A DNA stretch of 8,095 bases from Candidatus Methanolliviera sp. GoM_oil (lineage in GTDB: Archaea > Halobacteriota > Methanoliparia > Methanoliparales > Methanoliparaceae): contig CABGHG010000073.1 in assembly GCA_902158735.1 (NCBI GenBank), positions 1-8,095 on the forward strand, read 5' to 3'. The translations under genes were made by a program, and so were the position numbers. Under the pieces are notes generated by a model. That model did no database searches. It saw nothing but the letters and a program-made list of their open reading frames with translations, and was not told where the DNA came from. Shown piece by piece: positions 1-4,941 of the stretch (its first letter is position 1; each line of letters opens with the position of its first letter).

Positions 1-87
1 TGGTGGAATGTCGAGCCATTTTGTCGTGAAAAACCGTTTTCTGAATGGGATTAAATTGATCTTTTGGGATAGATTAACATTCTACCA
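1..87. repeat. Imperfect inverted repeat at window edge
   Basis: Bases 1-11 (tggtggaatgt) are the reverse complement of bases 77-87 (acattctacca) with one mismatch, which would be a G:U pair in RNA. The arms are about 65 bases apart, and the right arm continues with cc at 88-89, so the left arm may continue outside the window. It could be the end of an insertion sequence, a small non-autonomous element or a hairpin. No coding sequence was found in 1-163 on either strand. The motif gattaaatt occurs twice here, near 50 and near 139. Confidence 0.35.
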
Positions 88-163
88 CCTCATTTATGTG
101 ACAGATATGACAAAGGTTTGATGGAACCTACCTAAAAAGATTAAATTAACCTTTCCTCAATAG

Positions 164-913
164 TTATCCTCTTTTTTCTATCTTTTTGGCATCACCATGT
201 GAGTTCTTATCTACAATCTCCATATAATATGTGGCTAATTCTAAATCAATGTGTTTCAATGTCCTTTTGGTGAGCCAGATGCAAAATCTATCTTCTAATC
301 TCTGAAGATACCTACCTAAGGTAGTTCTTTCCCCTAGCAACAGTCCCGGATCGAGCCAAACTATTCTAGCCACCTCGTTTATCCCCCAATTCCCAATGAG
401 CCAACGGTCACGGGCCACCAACCCCTTTCTTTCTGCCAAAGAGACCAAGTCAACAAATCCCCCCAACCACAATTTTGCTTCGTCTTGCTTCTCCTCTTTG
501 GTCAATTTCTTGAGGTAGTTACTTAAAGGAGTGGCCTTTCTCTGTTTTATAATTTTGGGTGCTACTGTAGTCTTCACTCCCTTCCCTTGCCATATCCTAA
601 GACTGAAATTCTTTTCTATTCGATAATCACAGATTATATCGCCCAATCTCTCCTTAGCTATTTCATAAGAAGAGAAGATGCGATCTCTGATAGAAGGTAT
701 AAGCCTCCAGAATAAAGGTAATCCCCACCAGAATAACCGAGGAACCTTAACTACATAGTTAAGGTTAGGCTGGGAATATATCTTCGTCTGCCACTGCCAT
801 CCTCCTTTGAGCCTTTCTAAGGTAAACTCGTTTAGCTTTGCTTGGAAAGCTGAGGCTTTTTCTCGTCCTTCCTTTTCCTTAGGATTTCCTCTCTCTTTAG
901 CTTTCATTTCCAT
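164..913 (-). CDS. Hypothetical protein, possibly an atypical protein-kinase-like fold
   Basis: 249 aa, no signal peptide; I do not recognise the family with certainty. The first 35 residues are very Lys/Glu-rich and probably disordered. Three features together resemble a degenerate protein-kinase-like domain: VVKVPR at 54-59 (a Lys on a beta strand, like the ATP-binding Lys), ARDRWLIGNWGI around 167-178 (D169...N175, like the catalytic-loop D-x4-N) and WLDPG at 186-190 (like the DFG metal-binding motif). The segment 60-72 is rich in Trp/Phe/Leu but too short and mixed to be called a membrane helix. ATG at 913 is followed by a second ATG two codons later, and neither has a strong ribosome binding site. 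It lies about 100 bases downstream of the small-gene cluster on the same strand and may be a separate unit. The kinase-like reading is inference from motif spacing only; it may equally be an unrelated protein. Confidence 0.6.
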   Translation of the reverse strand: MEMKAKERGNPKEKEGREKASAFQAKLNEFTLERLKGGWQWQTKIYSQPNLNYVVKVPRLFWWGLPLFWRLIPSIRDRIFSSYEIAKERLGDIICDYRIEKNFSLRIWQGKGVKTTVAPKIIKQRKATPLSNYLKKLTKEEKQDEAKLWLGGFVDLVSLAERKGLVARDRWLIGNWGINEVARIVWLDPGLLLGERTTLGRYLQRLEDRFCIWLTKRTLKHIDLELATYYMEIVDKNSHGDAKKIEKRG

Positions 914-1016
914 GTGAGAGTTGATTCATAGGGCCAGAGAAATCAGACCCACGACGCTTCATCGACACTTATTGTTAAGATCTTCATAACGAGTTGTTAA
1001 GAAATTAATAACTATC
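914..1016. other. Intergenic gap between 249-aa and 54-aa genes
   Basis: About 100 AT-rich bases with no convincing gene. The motif ttgttaaga occurs twice within about 25 bases (near 972 and 995). On the minus strand this region would hold the promoter of the 249-aa gene. I see an attattaa-like stretch near 1005-1013 but cannot assign a TATA box firmly. Confidence 0.3.
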
Positions 1017-1181
1017 TCATTTTAAAGTGGCGTCATCCAGTAGTTCTCTGTAACTCTTATTTTTCTCTTTTATCTCCGTCAATTTATCCTTAACCGGTAT
1101 TATCTCCTTGAGAGCTTTCTTTGCATATTTCTCTCCGGTTTCAGACGGATGTTTTTCTTTATCGGTAGCCTTCATATCCAT
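1017..1181 (-). CDS. Small charged helical protein, 54 aa
   Basis: 54 aa from ATG at 1181 to TGA at 1017-1019 (it could also begin at the second ATG, 1175). The protein starts MDMKATDKEKHPSETGEKYA, is dominated by Lys and Glu, and is predicted by eye to be mostly helical, with a heptad-like stretch in its second half (KDKLTEIKEKNKSYRELLDD). It has no Cys, membrane segment or recognised motif. Its start overlaps the last 23 bases of the 84-aa gene upstream, and ATAAAGG just before the start may serve as a weak ribosome binding site. Overlap and shared strand suggest co-translation with that gene. Function unknown. It is supported by open-frame length, overlap architecture and codon choice similar to its neighbours. 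Confidence 0.5.
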   Translation of the reverse strand: MDMKATDKEKHPSETGEKYAKKALKEIIPVKDKLTEIKEKNKSYRELLDDATLK

Positions 1182-1413
1182 AGCCTTTATATTGCTCTTG
1201 CAATGCCTTCATGAACTCTGCAAGCTCTTTCCAAGCAGTAGAATCCAATTCGACCTTTAGCGATTCGCCAATATTCTCTCCAATAATCTTTAGAATCTCT
1301 GTGATGGCATCCGCCAAGATCGGTGCGTTCTTCTTAAAATTCTCAGCCATTGTGTCCATCACGATGTTTACCAACTCTTCTATGTCTTCCTTTCTTACTC
1401 TGTCCTCAAACAT
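1159..1413 (-). CDS. Small amphipathic helical protein, 84 aa
   Basis: 84 aa. It begins MFEDRVRKEDIEELVNIVMD, continues through alternating hydrophobic/charged segments with ILADAITEILKIIGENIGES near residues 32-51, and ends in a Tyr/Gly-rich tail (QYKGYGYEGYR). The pattern suggests two or three amphipathic helices that could self-associate or bind a surface; no enzyme motif or signal peptide is visible. The start lies one base after the TAA of the preceding frameshifted coiled-coil frame, and the end overlaps the 54-aa gene by 23 bases, so it sits inside a tightly packed small-gene cluster. I do not recognise the family. A role as a small structural or scaffold protein is only a guess. Confidence 0.65.
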   Translation of the reverse strand: MFEDRVRKEDIEELVNIVMDTMAENFKKNAPILADAITEILKIIGENIGESLKVELDSTAWKELAEFMKALQEQYKGYGYEGYR

Positions 1414-1414
1414 T

Positions 1415-1635
1415 TTATTTCATCCCCTTTAGCCGTTCCAATATTCCCTCTATCCTCCTGATTCTCTCTTTCACGATTTGACCCTATCTATCTCTTCATT
1501 TACCTTTTTGAGTTCATATTCAAGATCTCGTTTGTATCTCTCCAGTTCGTAGAGACGATCCTCCTTTGATGGATATCCTAACTCTAAGTAGAACGGCAAG
1601 AAGTGAAGGGCAAATCCGTCGTAAAATCCACGATT
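1415..1635 (-). pseudogene. Frameshifted small coiled-coil protein gene
   Basis: Two abutting frames read as one coiled-coil protein. The first frame is open from 1635 to the TGA at 1471-1473 and encodes an aromatic stretch (GFYDGFALHFLPFYLELGY) followed by heptads (RLYELERYKRDLEYELKKVN). The second begins at GTG 1474, overlapping that TGA, and encodes VKERIRRIEGILERLKGMK, ending at TAA 1415-1417. The heptad pattern continues across the junction, which suggests one gene with a single frame change, or a sequencing error. The first frame has no ATG; TTG at 1599 is the only visible start and has no ribosome binding site, so the 5' end may also be damaged. An aromatic N-terminus plus coiled-coil C-terminus is the layout of small archaeal proteins such as the DUF5320 group; that assignment is tentative. 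Confidence 0.45.
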
Positions 1636-1678
1636 TCACAAATTTTTCTTTCCATTCTTTAAATTGCACCCAACCCGC

Positions 1679-1765
1679 TCACGTGAGGACGTACTCGTTT
1701 CCGTACTCGTCGACGGCAGTGCACTCAGATGTCATCTTCAATTTTATAGGCGTCTCTCTCGGCAT
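1679..1765 (-). CDS. Candidate 28-aa small protein, overlapping frame
   Basis: ATG at 1765 to TGA at 1679-1681 encodes 28 aa, including MPRETPIKLKMTS and a C-terminal ECTAVDEYGNEYVLT with an acidic, beta-hairpin-like look. The same frame is open upstream to 1846 without another start codon, and the residues there (LSSEESSAQDEIKDS) also look protein-like. It overlaps the extended zinc-ribbon frame (1725-1859) in a different phase. It is therefore either a separate micro-gene or the true C-terminal half of the zinc-ribbon gene after a frame change. No clear ribosome binding site. No family recognised. Confidence 0.35.
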   Translation of the reverse strand: MPRETPIKLKMTSECTAVDEYGNEYVLT

Positions 1766-1859
1766 GGAATCTTTTATCTCATCTTGAGCAGAAGATTCCT
1801 CCGATGAGAGATATCTTGAACTCTTTACTTCCGCATTTAGGGCATTTTAAGCATCTCAT
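1725..1859 (-). pseudogene. Zinc-ribbon micro-gene interrupted by in-frame TGA
   Basis: ATG at 1859 overlaps the sirtuin stop as ATGA, which predicts translational coupling. The frame encodes MRCLKCPKCGSKEFKISLI and then GGIFCSR before TGA at 1779-1781 (26 aa). Read through, it continues DKRFHAERDAYKIEDDI to a second TGA at 1725-1727. Cys residues at 3, 6 and 9 and at 24, followed by the TGA at codon 27, give a zinc-ribbon spacing in which the TGA stands exactly where the last Cys of the second CxxC is expected. TGT or TGC to TGA is a single-base change. The simplest reading is a nonsense mutation; a frameshift into the overlapping frame (1679-1846) or recoding of TGA are alternatives. Short zinc-ribbon proteins often bind nucleic acid or partner proteins, but nothing here fixes the function. 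Confidence 0.5.
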
Positions 1860-2581
1860 CCTATTTCACCTCTTTCAATCGTTTCAATCTCATCAACCAA
1901 AGAGGGCAAGATCTCTCCCGTCTTTCCCTTGAGAAAATGATCCGATACAGAACGGGTCATTCCCGTCTCTTCAGCATTCACCTCGATTATCCTCGCGTTG
2001 TTTCTTTTTGCTCTTGGGATCAATGCAGCTGCGGGATAGACGACAGAAGATGTTCCTGCGACGATCAGACAATCGCATCTCTCAGCCTCATCGAACGCGT
2101 TTTGGAGGGCGTCCGGGGGAATTGGTTCTCCGAACATGACGGTGTCGGGTTTCACTATACCCTTACAACGAGACCTGTGCGCTCTCATCGCACCGAAATC
2201 GAAGATGCCGAACCTCGTATTGCACTTTGTACAGCGCAACTTGTACATATTGCCATGGAATTCGATGACGTTTCTGCTTCCAGCCGCTCTGTGGAGGTTG
2301 TCGATGTTCTGCGTGATCAAGCACTTCAGTATTCCTATCTTTTCGAGCTCTGCTAAAGCGTAGTGGCCAGGATTTGGTTTTGCCGTTGGGGTTTTCACGA
2401 CCATCTTTATCAGTCCTCCAATGGATCTCCATGCTCCACCGGGTCCCCTGAAATCAGGTATTCCGCTCTCCGTCGAGATTCCAGCACCCGTGGATGCTAT
2501 GATATATTTAGAGTTTAATATCTCCTTCGCTGAGATCTTTATCTCGTTTCTCAACTCTTTGTCCATGTTAATTTCAGTCAT
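1856..2581 (-). CDS. Sirtuin-type NAD-dependent protein deacylase
   Basis: 241 aa, the usual length of prokaryotic Sir2 proteins, predicted cytosolic. Members remove acetyl or longer acyl groups from lysines using NAD, giving O-acyl-ADP-ribose and nicotinamide. Family motifs are in order: GAGIS at 32-36 and PDFRG at 42-46 (NAD pocket), QNIDNLH at 91-97, FHG with catalytic His109, CTKC at 117-120, MFGE at 149-152, GTSS at 176-179 and VNAEET at 201-206. The structural zinc normally has two CxxC pairs. Here the second pair is reduced to a single Cys139, with His135 four residues before it, so the fourth ligand may be His or missing. ATG 2581 has GAGGG a few bases upstream; Met6 is a possible later start. 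The gene has its own promoter and is coupled by ATGA to the zinc-ribbon frame. In archaea Sir2 homologues act on chromatin protein Alba and metabolic enzymes; the substrate here is unknown. Confidence 0.95.
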   Translation of the reverse strand: MTEINMDKELRNEIKISAKEILNSKYIIASTGAGISTESGIPDFRGPGGAWRSIGGLIKMVVKTPTAKPNPGHYALAELEKIGILKCLITQNIDNLHRAAGSRNVIEFHGNMYKLRCTKCNTRFGIFDFGAMRAHRSRCKGIVKPDTVMFGEPIPPDALQNAFDEAERCDCLIVAGTSSVVYPAAALIPRAKRNNARIIEVNAEETGMTRSVSDHFLKGKTGEILPSLVDEIETIERGEIG

Positions 2582-2639
2582 CGATTCCCTCTATTTTTCT
2601 GGATCTCTCCTCCATTATGTTATCCATTTATATCATCAA

Positions 2640-2653
2640 TGTATAATTATACA
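2640..2653. promoter_or_regulatory. 14-bp perfect palindrome, candidate operator
   Basis: TGTATAATTATACA is a perfect 14-bp palindrome lying between the sirtuin TATA box and the gene, near the predicted transcript start. A repressor dimer bound there would block initiation. It is very AT-rich and could also be a chance or TATA-like sequence. Confidence 0.35.
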
Positions 2654-2660
2654 CTCCATT

Positions 2661-2670
2661 ATTTTATAAA
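2661..2670 (-). promoter_or_regulatory. TATA box for the sirtuin operon
   Basis: On the minus strand the sequence reads TTTATAAAAT, a good match to the archaeal TATA box. Initiation about 25 bases downstream would fall near 2640, leaving about 60 bases of leader before the sirtuin ATG at 2581. The leader contains GGAGGAG well upstream of the ATG and GAGGG close to it. Confidence 0.5.
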
Positions 2671-2957
2671 GCTGTCGATTTGTAGCACCATAATTATAAT
2701 TAAGAATTAATATTTTATACTAACGTCCTTGCCAAAACACGCCAAGGGGAGAAAATTGCATCCTCATGCCATGAAATGTAGAGGATGCCCTTATGATCCA
2801 TGGAAACAGAGATAAGTTTTTAAAGAATACTGGAGAAAAAAACATAAGCGTTCAAACCTTTGAGAAAAAGAGGTTTAAGCCTGTGCTAAACCGTAAAAAT
2901 AGACCGATATAAAAAATATGCAGCAATTCTAAAATTCCATGAGAAAGGAGCAGAGAA
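2671..2957. other. Divergent intergenic region with hairpins
   Basis: No convincing gene. The left part (2686-2720) is extremely AT-rich (ataattataattaagaat) and may hold further promoter elements. A perfect 8-bp stem pairs GCATCCTC (2758-2765) with GAGGATGC (2781-2788) around a 15-base loop. AGGTTT (2871-2876) can pair with AAACCT (2854-2859), while GGTTTA (2872-2877) can pair with TAAACC (2887-2892), so two hairpins compete for the same bases. A 14-codon frame at 2771-2815 (MKCRGCPYDPWKQR) overlaps the first hairpin and has no clear ribosome binding site. Confidence 0.4.
2906..2918 (+). promoter_or_regulatory. TATA box for the methyltransferase gene
   Basis: GATATAAAAAATA matches the archaeal TATA consensus and lies about 45 bases before the ATG at 2958. 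Initiation near 2938 would leave a leader of about 20 bases containing AAAGGAG. Confidence 0.5.
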
Positions 2958-3509
2958 ATGAACTTAGAAGCAATCGCCAATGAAATATTAGAAAGAGTGG
3001 GTGTTAAAAAAGGGCAGATCGTACTGGATTTTGGCTGTAGTTCTGGCACATACACAATTCCTGCCGCTAAGATAGTGGGTAAAGAAGGAAAAGTATATGC
3101 CTTAGATAAAGATAAGAAAGCCATAAATGAAGTGATCAAAAAAGCCGAATCAGAAGGTTTGAAAAATATAGAAAGAATGGATACATCGGGAGAGCTGAAG
3201 ATTTATTTGGATGATATGTCCATTGATATGATTCTGCTTTATGATGTTTTCCATGACTATTATTTCCCAAGTGCAGAAGATAGAAGGAAATTATTGGATG
3301 AAATTCACCGTGTTTTAAAACAAGACGGCTCTCTTTCAGTCTGGCCAAAACATATGGAATCAAGAGCTAAAGATGAAATAGAACAGGCGAATTTTTACCT
3401 TGAAAATAAATATTCTGTGACACTTATTCATGACAATAAAGATATTGAAGAAGGCGAAATACTAAATTTTGCTTTGTTGACCAACTCAGCGCATAATCAA
3501 AATTTTTAG
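2958..3509 (+). CDS. Class I SAM-dependent methyltransferase
   Basis: 183 aa, a small Rossmann-fold methyltransferase of the methyltransferase-11/25 or UbiE-like type, predicted cytosolic. Motif I is VLDFGCSSGTYTIPA at 22-36 (SAM-binding loop); the acidic residue closing strand beta 2 is Asp50 in VYALDKD; DMILLYDVFHDYY at 90-102 is motif IV; EIHRVLKQDGSLSVWPKHME at 115-134 is the post-motif helix and strand. The glycine-rich loop has Ser28-Ser29 in place of the more usual Gly-x-Gly, which many members tolerate. The acceptor cannot be told from sequence; small molecules, quinones or arsenite are all methylated by relatives. AAAGGAG about 10 bases before ATG 2958 supports the start. It has its own TATA box and is convergent with the protease gene. 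The gene is more A-rich, with more AAA and AAT codons, than the radical SAM gene nearby, which may point to acquisition by transfer. Confidence 0.88.
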   Translation: MNLEAIANEILERVGVKKGQIVLDFGCSSGTYTIPAAKIVGKEGKVYALDKDKKAINEVIKKAESEGLKNIERMDTSGELKIYLDDMSIDMILLYDVFHDYYFPSAEDRRKLLDEIHRVLKQDGSLSVWPKHMESRAKDEIEQANFYLENKYSVTLIHDNKDIEEGEILNFALLTNSAHNQNF

Positions 3510-3603
3510 CCTGTAGAATTCCCTAAATAAGCCTTAAACGAGGAGAATGGGGTTTTTGATCTTGGAAAGGTGGAGAGCAATTATGGTTGTATTTCAACAT
3601 ATT
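3510..3603. terminator. Convergent intergenic spacer, possible T-run terminator
   Basis: The spacer between the convergent methyltransferase and protease genes carries a short T-run (ggggttttt near 3550) on the plus strand, which could end methyltransferase transcription in archaeal fashion. No strong hairpin is visible and no gene is present. Confidence 0.25.
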
Positions 3604-4104
3604 TTATAACATCGGTACATTATCTCTTAAATTCTTTATACGCCTTTTGCATGATTCGCAGAGTTCACTCGGTTTCTCCATCGCCTCGAGGAGTGAATTT
3701 GAGAAATGCATCACACATCGATTGGGACAGTGGTTTAGACCTAAGACGTGGCCTATCTCGTGTACCGCCTCCTTCTCTATCAGTTCAATAGAATTTAACC
3801 TAAATCTCGACAGTATCGCTCCTTCGCCGAAGGATGCGAGACCAAAGACGAAGTTCATCCCCTCATAATAGATATCTTCGTCAACAACCCATAGTGCGAC
3901 ATCCCCTCCTTTATTTCGGATCAGATAACTCAAGAGATGCGTGGCATCGTATTGGCCTCTTTTCACGTTGTATGCAGATTTTATCGGTCTCATTATCCCA
4001 CTCTTTATCGTATCTAATTTATAGACGCTTACGAGAGATCTCCTGATCGGTTCATATACTTCTTCATCCTCATAGAATATCCGTAACGTATCCTGTGCTG
4101 TCAT
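3604..4104 (-). CDS. amzA: Archaemetzincin zinc metalloprotease
   Basis: 166 aa from ATG 4104. The signature HEIGHVLGLNHC is followed by CVM and a downstream CxxC (CESC), which is the archaemetzincin pattern. Three His and the Glu of HExxHxxGxxH form the catalytic zinc site, and four Cys (one next to the third His, one four residues later, and the CxxC pair) form a second structural zinc site. The Met-turn is CVM. The central block GMNFVFGLASFGEGAILSRF is also typical. Predicted soluble cytosolic peptidase; the natural substrates of the family are not well known. An in-frame TTG at 4125 would add seven residues, but ATG 4104 gives an N-terminus (MTAQDTLRIFYED) matching the usual start of the first strand. 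Divergent from the unknown/radical SAM operon, with about 70 bases between them. Confidence 0.95.
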   Translation of the reverse strand: MTAQDTLRIFYEDEEVYEPIRRSLVSVYKLDTIKSGIMRPIKSAYNVKRGQYDATHLLSYLIRNKGGDVALWVVDEDIYYEGMNFVFGLASFGEGAILSRFRLNSIELIEKEAVHEIGHVLGLNHCPNRCVMHFSNSLLEAMEKPSELCESCKRRIKNLRDNVPML

Positions 4105-4178
4105 AGATTTTCCACGTATGATCAAATGCGCATCGAAGACTTTAATATTTCTGAAACCCCATAAACACGTGGGTGGCG

Positions 4179-4907
4179 ATGACCAAAATAATCGTATTAG
4201 AGACGATAAATCTTAAAAGCTCGATTGAAAAGGCGATTGTGTGGTTAGATGGGAAGACGATCTTCTTGGATCTTCCAACGGACGTCGAATCATATATAAA
4301 AGAGATCATTCAAGGAGCAAATTATCAAGGCGTCCTTCAATACATGGAAGATGTTGGACTGATAAAGGTAGAAGAGAAGCGGAAGTATCGGGCATATGAG
4401 CCGATCTTTGAGTACATATATAAAAACCGGCCGATCGTCCATTGCTATGAGGATCCGACACATCATTATCTCTCGATGGATACCGCGGATGAGATATTCG
4501 TTTTGACGGCGAAAGGGAGGTTAGGATGGATAGATCTGGGAAGATGGAGAAGAGTTCTCGAGGATGAGATAAAGCTCGGAATTGAGTATTTGGAGGTAGA
4601 AGGAGAATTTATCTGCAACAGAATAAAAGGGGATGGCGTATGCATCGGTAGTTCAGATCTCAAAGATTACCTGAAGAAAAGAGGTCTGGATGCAAGATCG
4701 GTCGAGATAGATAGGTCTTATCTACCGTTGGATATCTTGAGGGAAGAGATAAAAGAAGAGATCTTGGGAGGAGAGAAGGTCTCCGATAAGACGATGAAGA
4801 GGTTCATCGATTACCACCTCAGATTTACGGATATTATCATCGAGAATGGATTTGAGGACGCATATCAGATATGGAAAGAAGAATATTTGGAGATCGAAAG
4901 ATGTTGA
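4179..4907 (+). CDS. Uncharacterised protein, 242-244 aa
   Basis: I do not recognise this family. ATG 4179 follows GGGTGG by only two bases; GTG at 4173 in the same frame would add two residues. The protein has no signal peptide or clear membrane helix. The N-terminal half has alternating strands and helices (TKIIVLETINLKSSIEKAIV, then GKTIFLDLPTDVESYIKEII). The middle has RPIVHCYEDPTHHYLSMD, a cluster of His, Asp and Glu that could bind metal or form an active site, and then GRLGWIDLGRW. The C-terminal third is helical and acidic. It is 34 bases upstream of the radical SAM gene on the same strand, with a good ribosome binding site for each, so the two are probably one operon. A functional link with the radical SAM enzyme (substrate, partner or scaffold) is inference from this pairing only. 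Confidence 0.8.
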   Translation: MTKIIVLETINLKSSIEKAIVWLDGKTIFLDLPTDVESYIKEIIQGANYQGVLQYMEDVGLIKVEEKRKYRAYEPIFEYIYKNRPIVHCYEDPTHHYLSMDTADEIFVLTAKGRLGWIDLGRWRRVLEDEIKLGIEYLEVEGEFICNRIKGDGVCIGSSDLKDYLKKRGLDARSVEIDRSYLPLDILREEIKEEILGGEKVSDKTMKRFIDYHLRFTDIIIENGFEDAYQIWKEEYLEIERC

Positions 4908-4930
4908 GATACATCCTATACTTCATAATG

Positions 4931-4938
4931 AGGTGGTG
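4931..4938 (+). promoter_or_regulatory. Ribosome binding site fixing the radical SAM start
   Basis: AGGTGGTG lies immediately before ATG 4942 and matches the anti-Shine-Dalgarno end of archaeal 16S rRNA. It favours ATG 4942 over the in-frame ATG at 4846, which would overlap the upstream gene by 62 bases and add 32 residues lacking family features. Confidence 0.7.
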
Positions 4939-4941
4939 GAT

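Noticed and set aside
1779..1781. Selenocysteine at the in-frame TGA
   Set aside because: Position suits a structural zinc ligand rather than a redox residue, and no SECIS-like structure was recognised; nonsense mutation is simpler.
1937..2356. 139-codon plus-strand open frame inside the sirtuin gene
   Set aside because: It lies opposite conserved sirtuin motifs; its translation has no family features and it has no ribosome binding site.
2163..2432. 89-codon minus-strand frame within the sirtuin
   Set aside because: It is an alternative frame of the same strand over conserved sirtuin residues and lacks independent support.
2771..2815. 14-codon frame with CxxC (MKCRGCPYDPWKQR)
   Set aside because: Too short, overlaps a hairpin arm and has no clear ribosome binding site; kept only as a note in the intergenic entry.
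2852..3363. Minus-strand frames opposite the methyltransferase
   Set aside because: They are antisense to clear methyltransferase motifs; hydrophobic composition is a by-product of A-rich codons on the other strand.
4105..4125. TTG start for the archaemetzincin adding seven residues
   Set aside because: No ribosome binding site, and ATG 4104 fits the family's usual N-terminus.
4846..4941. Earlier ATG for the radical SAM gene adding 32 residues
   Set aside because: It would overlap the upstream gene by 62 bases, and the added residues are its out-of-frame shadow; ATG 4942 has an excellent ribosome binding site and begins directly at the zinc ribbon.
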